The position numbers and the translations under genes were made by a program. Source: an uncultured Clostridia bacterium (GTDB taxonomy: Bacteria > Bacillota > Clostridia > TANB77 > CAG-508). From it: a DNA stretch of 35,333 bases. Of the stretch, positions 9,638-19,480 are shown in pieces. Within the stretch, counting starts at the first letter, position 1. The number at the start of each line of letters is the position of its first letter. The notes beneath the pieces are model-generated. The model saw nothing but the letters and a program-made list of their open reading frames with translations, was not told the origin of the DNA and did no database searches. Location: assembly GCA_947630255.1 (NCBI GenBank), contig CANRGU010000002.1, forward strand, positions 1 through 35,333, read 5' to 3'.

Positions 9638-11914
9638 ATGAAAGTTTTATTTGCAGTTAATAATGATGATATTTCTAACGCGATAGTAAGGAAATATCAA
9701 AAAATCTACAAAGAAATATTATCTTATAAAAACGTATATTACTTTAATGCAATTTTAAAAGAGTTACAAAAGGATAAAACTTATGATAGAGTAGTAATAA
9801 GCGAAGATTTAGAACCATTTGCTAATAATAATTATGATGCAATAGATAAATTTTTATTTGAGAAATTAGATAGTATAAGTGATGAAGCAACAAATACAGA
9901 AGGCAATGGTACTGATATTATATTTATTTGTAGTGACAGAAGAAGTAAGTCAGACAGTATGCTATCTAAATTATTTGGTATAGGTATTTATAGTGCGATA
10001 ATAGGACAAGATAGAAGCACTGATGAAGTTTGTAGATTAATAAATCAACCTAGAACCAAAAAAGAAGCTAAACAATATTACAAAATTGAAATAGATAATG
10101 TAAGTTATCAGTCTGAAAGCGAAGATAGTGTTAGCGAAGCAGAAGTACAAAACATATTAGCACATTACAAAAGACTTGGAAGAAATGAAGATAAATATGT
10201 AGATAGCTTTAATAATATAGTATCTCAATATAATGATGCACAATTAAAAATTATAATAAGATATCTTCCTATTTCTGTAAAAGCAGTTTTGGAAGCAAAA
10301 TCTCCTAAATATCAACAATTAGCTTCATTTACTGCTAGTTCAAAAGTAGAAAAACTAAATGATTATAATAAAAACAATAATAGAAAAGCAGGAAGTCTGC
10401 AAGTAGAAATGCTTAAAGACGAAACTAACAAAAATAGAATAACTAGACCAATAGTTATACCATCTGCAATAAATCAAAATGGAGTAAGAAAACTTATAAG
10501 ACAAAAACCACAAGAAGAAAACAATAATTTAAGCAATGAAGATAGTATAGTTAAAGACAATGAAACCAGTATAAACGATCAAATAGATTTATCTGAATTA
10601 GATGAAATAATAAATAATGAACAACCAAAAAGAGGAAGAGGTAGACCAAGAAAAGTTGTACCAGAAGGAGAGCAGAAGGAAGATAAACCAAAAAGAGGAA
10701 GAGGCAGACCAAGAAAAGTTATTCCAGAGGAAGAACATGAGGAAGAAAATAAAGAAGATTTAGTTGATTTATTTAATATGGATGAGGTACAACAACCTGA
10801 AGTAGAAACAACAACTGAATCAGAAACAACAAGTGAAAACGATACAATAGACTTATTTGATTTAGATATAGATGATACTGAAAAACAAACAAACGATGAG
10901 CCTATAGATTTATTTAATATGTCTGATGAAGAGCCAGCTAATAATCAAACATCAACAGTATCTAATGATGAACCTGATGTATTTGATTTAGGATTAGAAC
11001 AACAAGACAAAAATAATGAATATGTTCAAAAAGATGAAAATTTTTCTAGAACACTTACAAAAGATAAAAAAGTAGTATGTTTTGTAGGAACAACTAAGAA
11101 TGGTACTTCATTTATAGTAAATAATTCTGCACATTTATTAGCATCAATGGGCATTTCAACAGCTATATTAGATATGACTAAAACAAAAAATGCTTATTAT
11201 ATGTACACAAACAGCGAAGAAGAATTAATGAATATTGCAAAAGATAGTATAAATAAACTAAAAAGTGGCATAGCAGATGGAATTAAGGTAAACAAAAATT
11301 TAACAGTTTATACTTCTCTTCCAGACGATTCAAACGATTACACAGATGTAGACAGTATTTTATCTACTTTAATAAAGAATCATTCAGTAGTTTTAATAGA
11401 TTGTGATTTTGATACACCAATGGAATATTTTGGAGCAGCACAAGAACTATATCTTGTTCAAAGTATGGATGTGCTTACAATTCAGCCACTTACTGCATTC
11501 TTAAGAGATTTGAAATCTAGAGATATATTAAGACAAGAAAAATTAAAAATAATAATCAATAAGGCTGTAAATATAAGAAGTGTACCAATTAAAACATTAA
11601 TAGGTGGAATATCAAAATATAATGATCCTTCTATGTCATATATGAAAGACTTATTTGACAAAGATAGCGTTCAATATTGTGTAATTCCATTTGAGGTTCA
11701 AAATTATATTAAATATTTAGATGCTATAATAACATGTACTGTATCATTAAACGGATATAGTAAATCATTTATGTCTGCATTAAGACAGTTATGCGACATG
11801 ATTTATCCATTAATAAATAAGCAGACATATTCTCCACGTGGAGATAACTATAAAAATGAATTTTCAAATGGTATGGATAACACATTAAAGAAAATGAAAA
11901 GAAAATATCAATAA
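9638..11914 (+). CDS. ParA/CpaE-like ATPase-fold protein with two AT-hook motifs in an acidic linker
   Basis: C-terminal KVVCFVGTTKNGTSFIVNNSAHLLASMGISTAILDMTK resembles a degenerate P-loop; central PKRGRGRPRKVVPEGEQKEDKPKRGRGRPRKVIPEEE. Confidence 0.65.
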   Translation: MKVLFAVNNDDISNAIVRKYQKIYKEILSYKNVYYFNAILKELQKDKTYDRVVISEDLEPFANNNYDAIDKFLFEKLDSISDEATNTEGNGTDIIFICSDRRSKSDSMLSKLFGIGIYSAIIGQDRSTDEVCRLINQPRTKKEAKQYYKIEIDNVSYQSESEDSVSEAEVQNILAHYKRLGRNEDKYVDSFNNIVSQYNDAQLKIIIRYLPISVKAVLEAKSPKYQQLASFTASSKVEKLNDYNKNNNRKAGSLQVEMLKDETNKNRITRPIVIPSAINQNGVRKLIRQKPQEENNNLSNEDSIVKDNETSINDQIDLSELDEIINNEQPKRGRGRPRKVVPEGEQKEDKPKRGRGRPRKVIPEEEHEEENKEDLVDLFNMDEVQQPEVETTTESETTSENDTIDLFDLDIDDTEKQTNDEPIDLFNMSDEEPANNQTSTVSNDEPDVFDLGLEQQDKNNEYVQKDENFSRTLTKDKKVVCFVGTTKNGTSFIVNNSAHLLASMGISTAILDMTKTKNAYYMYTNSEEELMNIAKDSINKLKSGIADGIKVNKNLTVYTSLPDDSNDYTDVDSILSTLIKNHSVVLIDCDFDTPMEYFGAAQELYLVQSMDVLTIQPLTAFLRDLKSRDILRQEKLKIIINKAVNIRSVPIKTLIGGISKYNDPSMSYMKDLFDKDSVQYCVIPFEVQNYIKYLDAIITCTVSLNGYSKSFMSALRQLCDMIYPLINKQTYSPRGDNYKNEFSNGMDNTLKKMKRKYQ

Positions 11915-11934
11915 ATATATGTAGAGGTGATAAC

Positions 11935-13035
11935 TTGGATCCATTTTTAATCATTATAATAGTATTAGTTCTTATTATAGTAGGTTTAATTATTTATAAT
12001 TTAAATATATATAAAAAAATAAAATCCTATAGTAATATAAGTGATAGAATTTCAAATTTAAATGTTTTACAAGATTTTTTAGATACAATTGGAAAAGATG
12101 AATCTGTAGACAACAAATTGCAAATAATAAATGATATATTAATAGAAAAGTTTTCTATTAAATATTCTACAATAGTTGTATTTAATGGAGCAGAATATGA
12201 AATAAAGGCTACAAACGTTGATGAAAAACATTGGGAAACTATGAAAAATCTGCATACAGAAGATTTATTTAAAGATAGTATAGAAACAGCAACTCCAAAA
12301 TATGTTACAGTAAACGGACCAGATGAAAAATTAAATTATCAGAAGTCAGAAATGGGAAGAGCAAAATCAGCCATGTTTTTTCCTTTGTATATTGATAATA
12401 TATACATAGGATATTGGATTATAGAAAGTAGTATGCCACATGCTTTTGATAATATGGATACCAGCGTATTAGGAATAGTAAGAGAAAATATAGTTGCTGT
12501 ATTAAAAACAGTTTCTTATCAAAATACTATAGAAAATATTTATAGAGTAGACAAAAACACCGGTTTAAACTCTGCTGAATATTTATATGGAAAAGGAAAA
12601 AGAATATTAGACAAATATCCTCAAAGCTCTATATGTATGTTTAATATCGTAAATATAGAAGAAATTAACGAAAAATTTGGTAGGGATATAGGTACAAAAA
12701 TAATAGTAGATACAAGTAATACTATAAAGAAAAACATTTCTTCTCAATATATTTTTGTAAGATATATGGGACCTAAATTTGCAATAGCTTTTTCTGATGT
12801 AGATATAGAATCTGTGCAAGACTTCGTAAGAGGTTTAAAAGACGACATAGAAAATATTAAATTGGCTATTGAAAAAAAAGTAGGAAAGAAGCAAGTTACA
12901 GTAAATGTATCGCCAGTAACTAATTTTGTACTTACAATGTATTATAAAGGAACAGGCTTAGAATCTGTAACAAAAAAATTGGAAGAATATTTAGATGATT
13001 GCGACAAAAAAGAAAGTAACATAAATTGCATATAA
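11935..13035 (+). CDS. TM + GAF-like + degenerate GGDEF domain protein, TTG start
   Basis: N-terminal TM; GAF-like middle; GGDEF-like C-terminus ICMFNIVNIEEINEKFGRDIGTKIIVDTSNTIKKNI...FVRYMGPKFAIAF with RYMGPKF where RYGGDEF is expected. Confidence 0.65.
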   Translation: MDPFLIIIIVLVLIIVGLIIYNLNIYKKIKSYSNISDRISNLNVLQDFLDTIGKDESVDNKLQIINDILIEKFSIKYSTIVVFNGAEYEIKATNVDEKHWETMKNLHTEDLFKDSIETATPKYVTVNGPDEKLNYQKSEMGRAKSAMFFPLYIDNIYIGYWIIESSMPHAFDNMDTSVLGIVRENIVAVLKTVSYQNTIENIYRVDKNTGLNSAEYLYGKGKRILDKYPQSSICMFNIVNIEEINEKFGRDIGTKIIVDTSNTIKKNISSQYIFVRYMGPKFAIAFSDVDIESVQDFVRGLKDDIENIKLAIEKKVGKKQVTVNVSPVTNFVLTMYYKGTGLESVTKKLEEYLDDCDKKESNINCI

Positions 13036-13092
13036 TAGGGAAAATTAACATTAGTAATGAAAAGTATAAAAAGATTAAAGGAGGAGTTTAGT

Positions 13093-13347
13093 ATGATAAG
13101 CGATAAAACTATGAACTTTAAAGTAGAAAGAGACAAAAATGTTAAAGCAAAAGAAATACTTAAAGAAGTATATGAAGCATTAGTAGAAAAAGGATATAAT
13201 CCAATAAATCAAATAGTTGGATATATTTTATCTGGAGATCCAACATATATAACAAGCCATAATAATGCAAGAAACTTAATAAGAATGGTTGAAAGAGATG
13301 AATTGCTAGAAAATATGGTTAAATATTATATAGGACTAGAAGAATAA
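13093..13347 (+). CDS. IreB-family (UPF0297/DUF965) regulatory phosphoprotein
   Basis: [43 protein letters not shown] is characteristic; adjacent to ruvX as usual in Firmicutes. Confidence 0.92.
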   Translation: MISDKTMNFKVERDKNVKAKEILKEVYEALVEKGYNPINQIVGYILSGDPTYITSHNNARNLIRMVERDELLENMVKYYIGLEE

Positions 13348-13348
13348 T

Positions 13349-13762
13349 ATGAGAGTGCTAGGAATAGATTACGGAGAGGCAAGAGCCGGAATTGCAATAA
13401 CAGATGAACTACAAATAACAGCGCAAGGATTAAGAACTATACATCATAATGGAAATGACAAAGTATTATTAGCTGAATTAGATGAAATAGTTAAGCAATA
13501 TGAAATAGAAACAATTGTAGTTGGCATGCCTTTACATATGGATGGTAATAAAAGCAAAAGAGCAGAAATAACAGAAAAATTTATTCATAAATTAAAATGT
13601 AAATTTAATAAGATAAAAATCGTTTCACAAGATGAAAGATTAACTACAGTTCAAGCGCATAAAACGATGATCGATTTAGATATAAATAAAAAAAGAAAAA
13701 AAGAGTTGGTAGACACTATATCAGCTGTATACATATTAGAAACTTATATAAATAAAAAATAA
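13349..13762 (+). CDS. ruvX: Putative pre-16S rRNA nuclease / RuvX (YqgF)
   Basis: MRVLGIDYGEARAGIAITDEL...VVGMPLHMDG...DERLTTVQA. Confidence 0.93.
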   Translation: MRVLGIDYGEARAGIAITDELQITAQGLRTIHHNGNDKVLLAELDEIVKQYEIETIVVGMPLHMDGNKSKRAEITEKFIHKLKCKFNKIKIVSQDERLTTVQAHKTMIDLDINKKRKKELVDTISAVYILETYINKK

Positions 13763-13852
13763 AATATTGCAAAAAATAAATATATATGGTATAAATGTTT
13801 TGATATTTTATAATACATTAAAATTAAAAAAATGAAAGGAGACAAAAGAACA

Positions 13853-14167
13853 ATGGATTTTGAAAATAATGATATGGAAGATGATTTAGACAACATCATA
13901 GTATTAAACGATGAGGAAGGAAAAGAAGTACAATTTGAGTTCTTAGATTTAATAGAATATGAAGATGAAGAATATGTTATTTTATTGCCAATTGAAGAAG
14001 AAAATGAGGAAGATGCTGGAGAAGTGGTAATATTAAAAGTCGAAGATACAGATTCAGAAGACGAAGAGTCTTATGTAAGTGTTGATGATCAAGAAACACT
14101 TAGCAAAGTATTTGAAATGTTTAAAGAAAAATTTAAAGATGAATTTAATTTTATTGATGAAGAATAA
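13853..14167 (+). CDS. DUF1292 family acidic protein
   Basis: IIVLNDEEGKEVQFEFLDLIEYEDEEYVILLPIEEENEEDAGEVVILKVE. Confidence 0.85.
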   Translation: MDFENNDMEDDLDNIIVLNDEEGKEVQFEFLDLIEYEDEEYVILLPIEEENEEDAGEVVILKVEDTDSEDEESYVSVDDQETLSKVFEMFKEKFKDEFNFIDEE

Positions 14168-14186
14168 AATTAAAATTTGAAATTAA

Positions 14187-14236
14187 AAATGGACGTTTTT
14201 ACAAAAAATTATTTTTGGTAAAGACGTCTATTTTTG
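14187..14236 (+). terminator. Probable terminator hairpin
   Basis: AAAAATGGACGTTTTTAC ... GTAAAGACGTCTATTTTT near-complementary arms. Confidence 0.6.
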
Positions 14237-14263
14237 AATTATAATATCATTTTTTATAAAGTC

Positions 14264-14292
14264 TTGCAAAAAGAATAAACGTAATGTATAAT
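14264..14292 (+). promoter_or_regulatory. Sigma-A-like promoter upstream of rsmD
   Basis: TTGCAA - 17 nt - TATAAT. Confidence 0.6.
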
Positions 14293-14411
14293 ATATTTGA
14301 ATTATCAACTTTTTGTTACAATAATATTATATATATGTGACAATTATATTAATTCTATTGACATATTAAAATAATGAAATAAAATATATATATCAAAGAG
14401 GTATTGTGCTT

Positions 14412-14969
14412 ATGAGAGTAATAAGCGGAACAGCAAGAGGAAAAAAATTAGTATCTTTGGAGGGTATGCAAACAAGACCTACATTAGATAGAGTAAAAGA
14501 GGCCTTGTTTAACATATTGCAATTCAATTTAAAAGAAACAAAAATTTTAGATTTGTTTGCTGGTAGTGGGGCCCTCGCAATAGAAGCATTAAGCAGAGGA
14601 GCAGAAAGTGCAGTACTTTGCGATAATTCAAGTAAGGCAATTGCAATAATAAATAAAAATTTAGAAGCTACTAGACTGCAAAACAAAGCTCAAGTTATAA
14701 ATAATGATTACTTAAAAACACTTAATAAGTTAAAAAATGAATCTAAAAAATTTAATATAGTTTTTTTAGATCCACCATATAAAACAGATTATATTTGTAA
14801 ATCTATTGAAAAAATAGTAGAATATGATTTATTATCAAAAGATGGAATTATAATAGCAGAAACAGATGATGAAAATAAAATACAACAAATTAAAAATATA
14901 AAGAATTTAGAAATTTATGATGAGAGAAAATACGGAATAGTGCATATCATATTTATTCGAAAGGAGTAA
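14412..14969 (+). CDS. rsmD: 16S rRNA (guanine966-N2)-methyltransferase RsmD
   Basis: MRVISGTARGKKL...TRPTLDRVKEALFNIL...ILDLFAGSGALAIEALSRGA...VFLDPPY. Confidence 0.93.
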   Translation: MRVISGTARGKKLVSLEGMQTRPTLDRVKEALFNILQFNLKETKILDLFAGSGALAIEALSRGAESAVLCDNSSKAIAIINKNLEATRLQNKAQVINNDYLKTLNKLKNESKKFNIVFLDPPYKTDYICKSIEKIVEYDLLSKDGIIIAETDDENKIQQIKNIKNLEIYDERKYGIVHIIFIRKE

Positions 14970-14973
14970 AAAA

Positions 14974-15432
14974 ATGGAAATTTTTACATTACTAGAAACA
15001 TTAGAAGATTTAATGGAAAGAAGCAGAAGCGTACCATTTACAGAAAAGGGCATTGTAAATAAGGAAGAAATCTTAGAAATAATAAAAGAAATAAGATTAA
15101 AACTTCCAGATGAATTAAAACAAGCTAAATGGGTAAAAGAAGAACGAGGACGTATACTTGAAGAAGCGCAACATGAAGCAGATGGAATTGTAAAAGAGGC
15201 AGAAAATAGAATAATAGCAATGATAGATGAACATGAAATCACAAAAAAAGCTTATGAACAAAAAGCTGAAATTATAGAAACTGCTAACGAAATGTCTAGA
15301 GAAATATCTAAAGGAACAAAAGACTATGCAGACAGTATATTAGCAAATCTTGAATCAGCTATTAATGATGTAAGTGTAACATTAAATGAAGCCATAAAAA
15401 CTATAGAAAACAATAGAAAAGAACTTAAATAG
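14974..15432 (+). CDS. Conserved coiled-coil protein, unknown function
   Basis: Charged helical protein of 152 aa; good RBS and operon position after rsmD. Confidence 0.6.
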   Translation: MEIFTLLETLEDLMERSRSVPFTEKGIVNKEEILEIIKEIRLKLPDELKQAKWVKEERGRILEEAQHEADGIVKEAENRIIAMIDEHEITKKAYEQKAEIIETANEMSREISKGTKDYADSILANLESAINDVSVTLNEAIKTIENNRKELK

Positions 15433-15546
15433 TTAAAGGAAGTCAGAAGTTTAAATGGAAGTCAAAAAATTCAAGGTTTCCTAAAAATTCCTGACTTTTT
15501 TTACGGTATAAATATTCAAATGACTTAATATAATAAGGAGAAACAG

Positions 15547-17849
15547 ATGTCAAGAGGAAAGAGAAGTAAAAAGAAAAATAGAAATAGAGTGGATTTACAA
15601 GTAGTTACATTAATAGTAGCCAGTATTTTACTAGGAGTTTTAATATATACAAAATCAGGTTATATAGGAGAAACTTTAAGCCCAGTATTAGGTGGAATTA
15701 TGGGCTTTATAAAATATGTGATACCAATTGGAACATTCTCAATTGCGATATTTTTAGCATGCAATAACGAAGATAGAGAAAATTTTATGAAGAAAATAAC
15801 ACAATATGCAGTTCTTTTATTATGTATAACTACAATAATGACAGTAATACAAGTTGCACAGGGCAAATTAGATATATCAAAAGGATTTGAAGAAGCTATT
15901 GAAGAAGCTTATGAAAAAGGAACAAACAATATAGGTGGCGGAGCAGTAGGTGCAGTTTGTGGAATTGCATTAATAAATTTATTAGGAAAAATAGGAACAG
16001 TTATTTTTGTAATAGGAGTGGCATTAATAGATTCAATTTTCTTATTTGATATAAAGCCAGCAGAATTGCTTAGACAATATATTGAGAATAGAAATGAGAG
16101 AAAAGAACAATTAAAATTAGAAAAGGCAGAAAGGTTAAAACAAAAACAACTAATTATTGATGATATGCCACAAGAAAAAGACACTAGAAAGAAAAAATTA
16201 AAAAATGCAGAATTAGAAAATAATATGGTTACAGAAGACCAAATAAATATAAAAATTGCTAGCAATGAAAATCAAAATCCAGAACCTCATGAAGGTCTAT
16301 TTAAAAAGCAAGAAGAAATAAAAGAGGATAAATCGAAAGAAATTCTTGTATTAGAACATGCACTAACAATAGAGGATGAAAATTATGAATTTCCTCCAAT
16401 AGATTTTTTAAAACCAGGTAAAACAGCCACAAAGCTTGGTAAAAAGTCAATAACTGATACAGCAAATAAATTACAAAAAACCTTATATAGTTTTGGAGTT
16501 TCTGCAAAAGTAGAAAATGTATCTGTAGGACCTTCAATTACAAGATATGAATTAAAACCAGCAGAGGGAGTAAGAGTAAGCAAAATCGCAAATTTAGCAG
16601 ATGATATAGCCTTAAGTCTTGCTGCAGAAACAATAAGAATTGAAGCTCCAATTCCTGGAAAACAAGCTGTAGGTATAGAAATACCTAATAAAGAAAAAGA
16701 AATAGTTTCATTAAGAGATATAATAGATACAAATGAATTTAAATCAGCAAAATCAAAATTATCGTTTGCACTTGGAAAAGACGCGGCAGGCGAGGCAGTA
16801 GTAACAGATATAGCAAAAATGCCACACGTTTTAATAGCAGGAAGTACAGGATCTCGGAAAGAGTGTTTGTATTAATACATTAATAACGAGTATAATATAT
16901 AAGGCAAAGCCAAGTGAAGTAAAACTCGTAATGGTTGACCCTAAAGTTGTAGAACTTTCTGTGTATAATGGAATACCACATTTATTAATACCAGTTGTAA
17001 CAGATCCTAAAAAAGCAGCAGGAGCACTTGCGTGGGCAGTACAAGAAATGGTAAATAGATATCATCTATTTGCTGAAAAAAATGTAAGAGATATAGCTGG
17101 ATATAACGAAGCATTAGAAAAAGAAGGAACAGAAGGAAAACTTCCACAAATAGTAATAATTATAGATGAGCTTGCAGATTTAATGATGGTTGCAAAAAAT
17201 GATGTTGAAGACGCTATATGTAGACTAGCACAAATGGCAAGAGCAGCTCGGAATGCACTTAGTAATTGCAACACAAAGACCATCTGTAGATGTAATTACA
17301 GGTATAATTAAAGCAAACATTGCAAGTAGAATTTCTTTTGCTGTAACATCTCAAGTAGATTCAAGAACTATATTAGATTCTGCAGGAGCAGAAAAACTTT
17401 TAGGAAAAGGAGATATGTTATTCTTCCCAACAGGAGTATTAAAACCAATAAGAATACAAGGCGCATTTGTATCTGATGGTGAAGTAGAACAAATAGTTAC
17501 ATTCTTAAAAGAAAATGGTGGACCTACATACAGTGAAGATGTATTAGAAAAAATAGAAAGGGCAAATACTACAGATAAAGAATTAGATGAACAAGAAGAT
17601 GATGAAACAGATCCATTCTTAATGGAAGCAATTGATGCAGTAGTAGATTTAGGACAAGCATCTGCATCGTTTATACAAAGAAGATTTAAAGTTGGATATG
17701 CAAGAGCAGGAAGAATAATAGATCAAATGGAAGCAAGAGGAATAATTTCAGGATACGAAGGAAGTAAACCAAGACAAGTCTTGGTATCTAAAGAACAATG
17801 GCAAGAATTAAAAATGTCTAAATCAGCAGAAGAAATGCCAGAAGAATAA
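15547..17849 (+). CDS. ftsK: DNA translocase FtsK/SpoIIIE; full-length only with two +1 shifts at CGG (16855 and 17249)
   Basis: ORFs 15547-16875, 16931-17311 and 17253-17849 join as ...[55 protein letters not shown]...[52 protein letters not shown]... plus C-terminal gamma domain ([27 protein letters not shown]). Confidence 0.93.
16855..16858 (+). other. Recoding site 3: TCT CGG A -> TCT [C] GGA AAG AGT (Walker A GSGKS)
   Basis: In-frame CGG inside the FtsK Walker A motif; unshifted frame hits TAA five codons after CGG. Confidence 0.85.
17249..17252 (+). other. Recoding site 4: GCT CGG A -> GCT [C] GGA ATG CAC ([15 protein letters not shown])
   Basis: In-frame CGG just upstream of the conserved Fts[17 protein letters not shown] motif, which is in the +1 frame. 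Confidence 0.85.
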
Positions 17850-17877
17850 TATTATGCACGAAAGAAGGGTAAATTAA

Positions 17878-19431
17878 GTGTCTAAAGAAGACTTGTTTTC
17901 TAAACTTAATATTAAAGATTATAACAATTTACTAGAGAATATTTTAGAAAAAAAATCTTTTACAGAAAACACTAAAAATATCCTTCTTAGCATGTTGTAT
18001 AAAATTGAAACAGCATATGATGATTATAAAAAAGTAAAAGTATTTACAAGATTAAAAAAAGAATTATTAGAAGAAACAATAGATATCATACAAAAAAAAT
18101 GTGATCAAATTGAAATAATAAAACCAGAAATAGACAAAGAAACAAAGCTTGGAGATAAAAAGTATATTATAGAGGGGAGCAAAATAATTTCTTATCCAAA
18201 TGATAAAAATATATTTTATGCTCTAAACCATTTAGGTGATAATAAATTTATAATAAACACTAACTATTACCTATTGAAAAAGCCAATGGAAAAATTGTTA
18301 AATCAAGGTTATATTATAGATAAAAATGAAATTATCAGAGATTTTGATGGATGGACTTGGAACATAGTTCCTGAAGAAATTGAAAATCATGTATACAATG
18401 TTGTATATCAAAATATAAAAACTTTACTTGGAAATGACTTCCTTAAAAAATTTATAGACCATAATACAATCAGTGATTTTATACAGGAATTTGAAAAAGA
18501 GTTAAATGATATCTCTTCAGAAGAAAATATTGATATAGCAAAATTAATATATCAAATAGCAATTTTAGAAGATATATCATCAGACGAAACAAAGAAAGAA
18601 GATATTTTAAAAATAAAAGAAGAATTAAAACAAGAATTAGAACAAATGGAAAACAAAAAAGAGTATCTTCAAAAAATATCAAACAAGAAAAAAATAATAG
18701 GAAAAGATATAAAAGATATAGACGAAAAAATAAATAATAATAAATTATTAAGGCAGAGCTTTATAAAAGAAAATGAATTTTTAGATAAAAATGAAAGAAT
18801 ATTTAGTCTTAGTGAATATGCAGAAATATTGCAAGAAAAAAGAAAAAAATTGTTAAATCAATTAGAAGAATATAGTCAGCTAATGAAACCAATGAATTAT
18901 GTTATACAAAAAAGTGAGCTTGCTAGAAAAAATGAAATATTAGATATTTTAACTCCTAATATAAATGTTAAAGAAACAACATATAAAGTTCTAATAGAGT
19001 TACAAATAAATTTCTTAAAATTGCTTAACGAAAAGATAAAAAATATTCAAACAAAAAAAGAAATATTAGAATATGTATATTTATTTAGGTATTATAAGTT
19101 GCTATATATAGATAATCAAAGAAAAATAAAAGATTTAAATGAATTATCAGAAAAAATAAAAGAAACAGAAAAACACTTAATATCAAAGGCTTGTAAATTA
19201 AAGACAATAACCATATTGTGTCAAGATATAGAAAAAAATTATGAATTAGCATCAAAAATATTAAGCTATAATATTATAGATTTAGAAGATTTAAATTTAG
19301 AATTCAAAAAGCATGAAAAAAATATTATATTAAATATTTATGATGATGACACAATAGAAGACTCTATCATTTATGATGGCAATGAAGAGTTAAATGTAAA
19401 ATTTAATAAAAAAATAAAATTGTTTATTTAG
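17878..19431 (+). CDS. Large coiled-coil protein, unknown function, GTG start
   Basis: 517-aa uninterrupted ORF, highly charged helical composition. Confidence 0.6.
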   Translation: MSKEDLFSKLNIKDYNNLLENILEKKSFTENTKNILLSMLYKIETAYDDYKKVKVFTRLKKELLEETIDIIQKKCDQIEIIKPEIDKETKLGDKKYIIEGSKIISYPNDKNIFYALNHLGDNKFIINTNYYLLKKPMEKLLNQGYIIDKNEIIRDFDGWTWNIVPEEIENHVYNVVYQNIKTLLGNDFLKKFIDHNTISDFIQEFEKELNDISSEENIDIAKLIYQIAILEDISSDETKKEDILKIKEELKQELEQMENKKEYLQKISNKKKIIGKDIKDIDEKINNNKLLRQSFIKENEFLDKNERIFSLSEYAEILQEKRKKLLNQLEEYSQLMKPMNYVIQKSELARKNEILDILTPNINVKETTYKVLIELQINFLKLLNEKIKNIQTKKEILEYVYLFRYYKLLYIDNQRKIKDLNELSEKIKETEKHLISKACKLKTITILCQDIEKNYELASKILSYNIIDLEDLNLEFKKHEKNIILNIYDDDTIEDSIIYDGNEELNVKFNKKIKLFI

Positions 19432-19480
19432 TAAATTATATTAAACTATTTTACATCAATAAATAAAAAGGAGTGTTAAA

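Noticed and set aside
16931-17311. Separate short ORFs (16931, 17253, 19794, 19954, 20225, 20805, 23301, 25044, 28996) as independent genes
   Set aside because: They are the +1-frame continuations of ftsK, the MBL hydrolase, radA, disA and dxs; their apparent starts are internal or out-of-frame junk.
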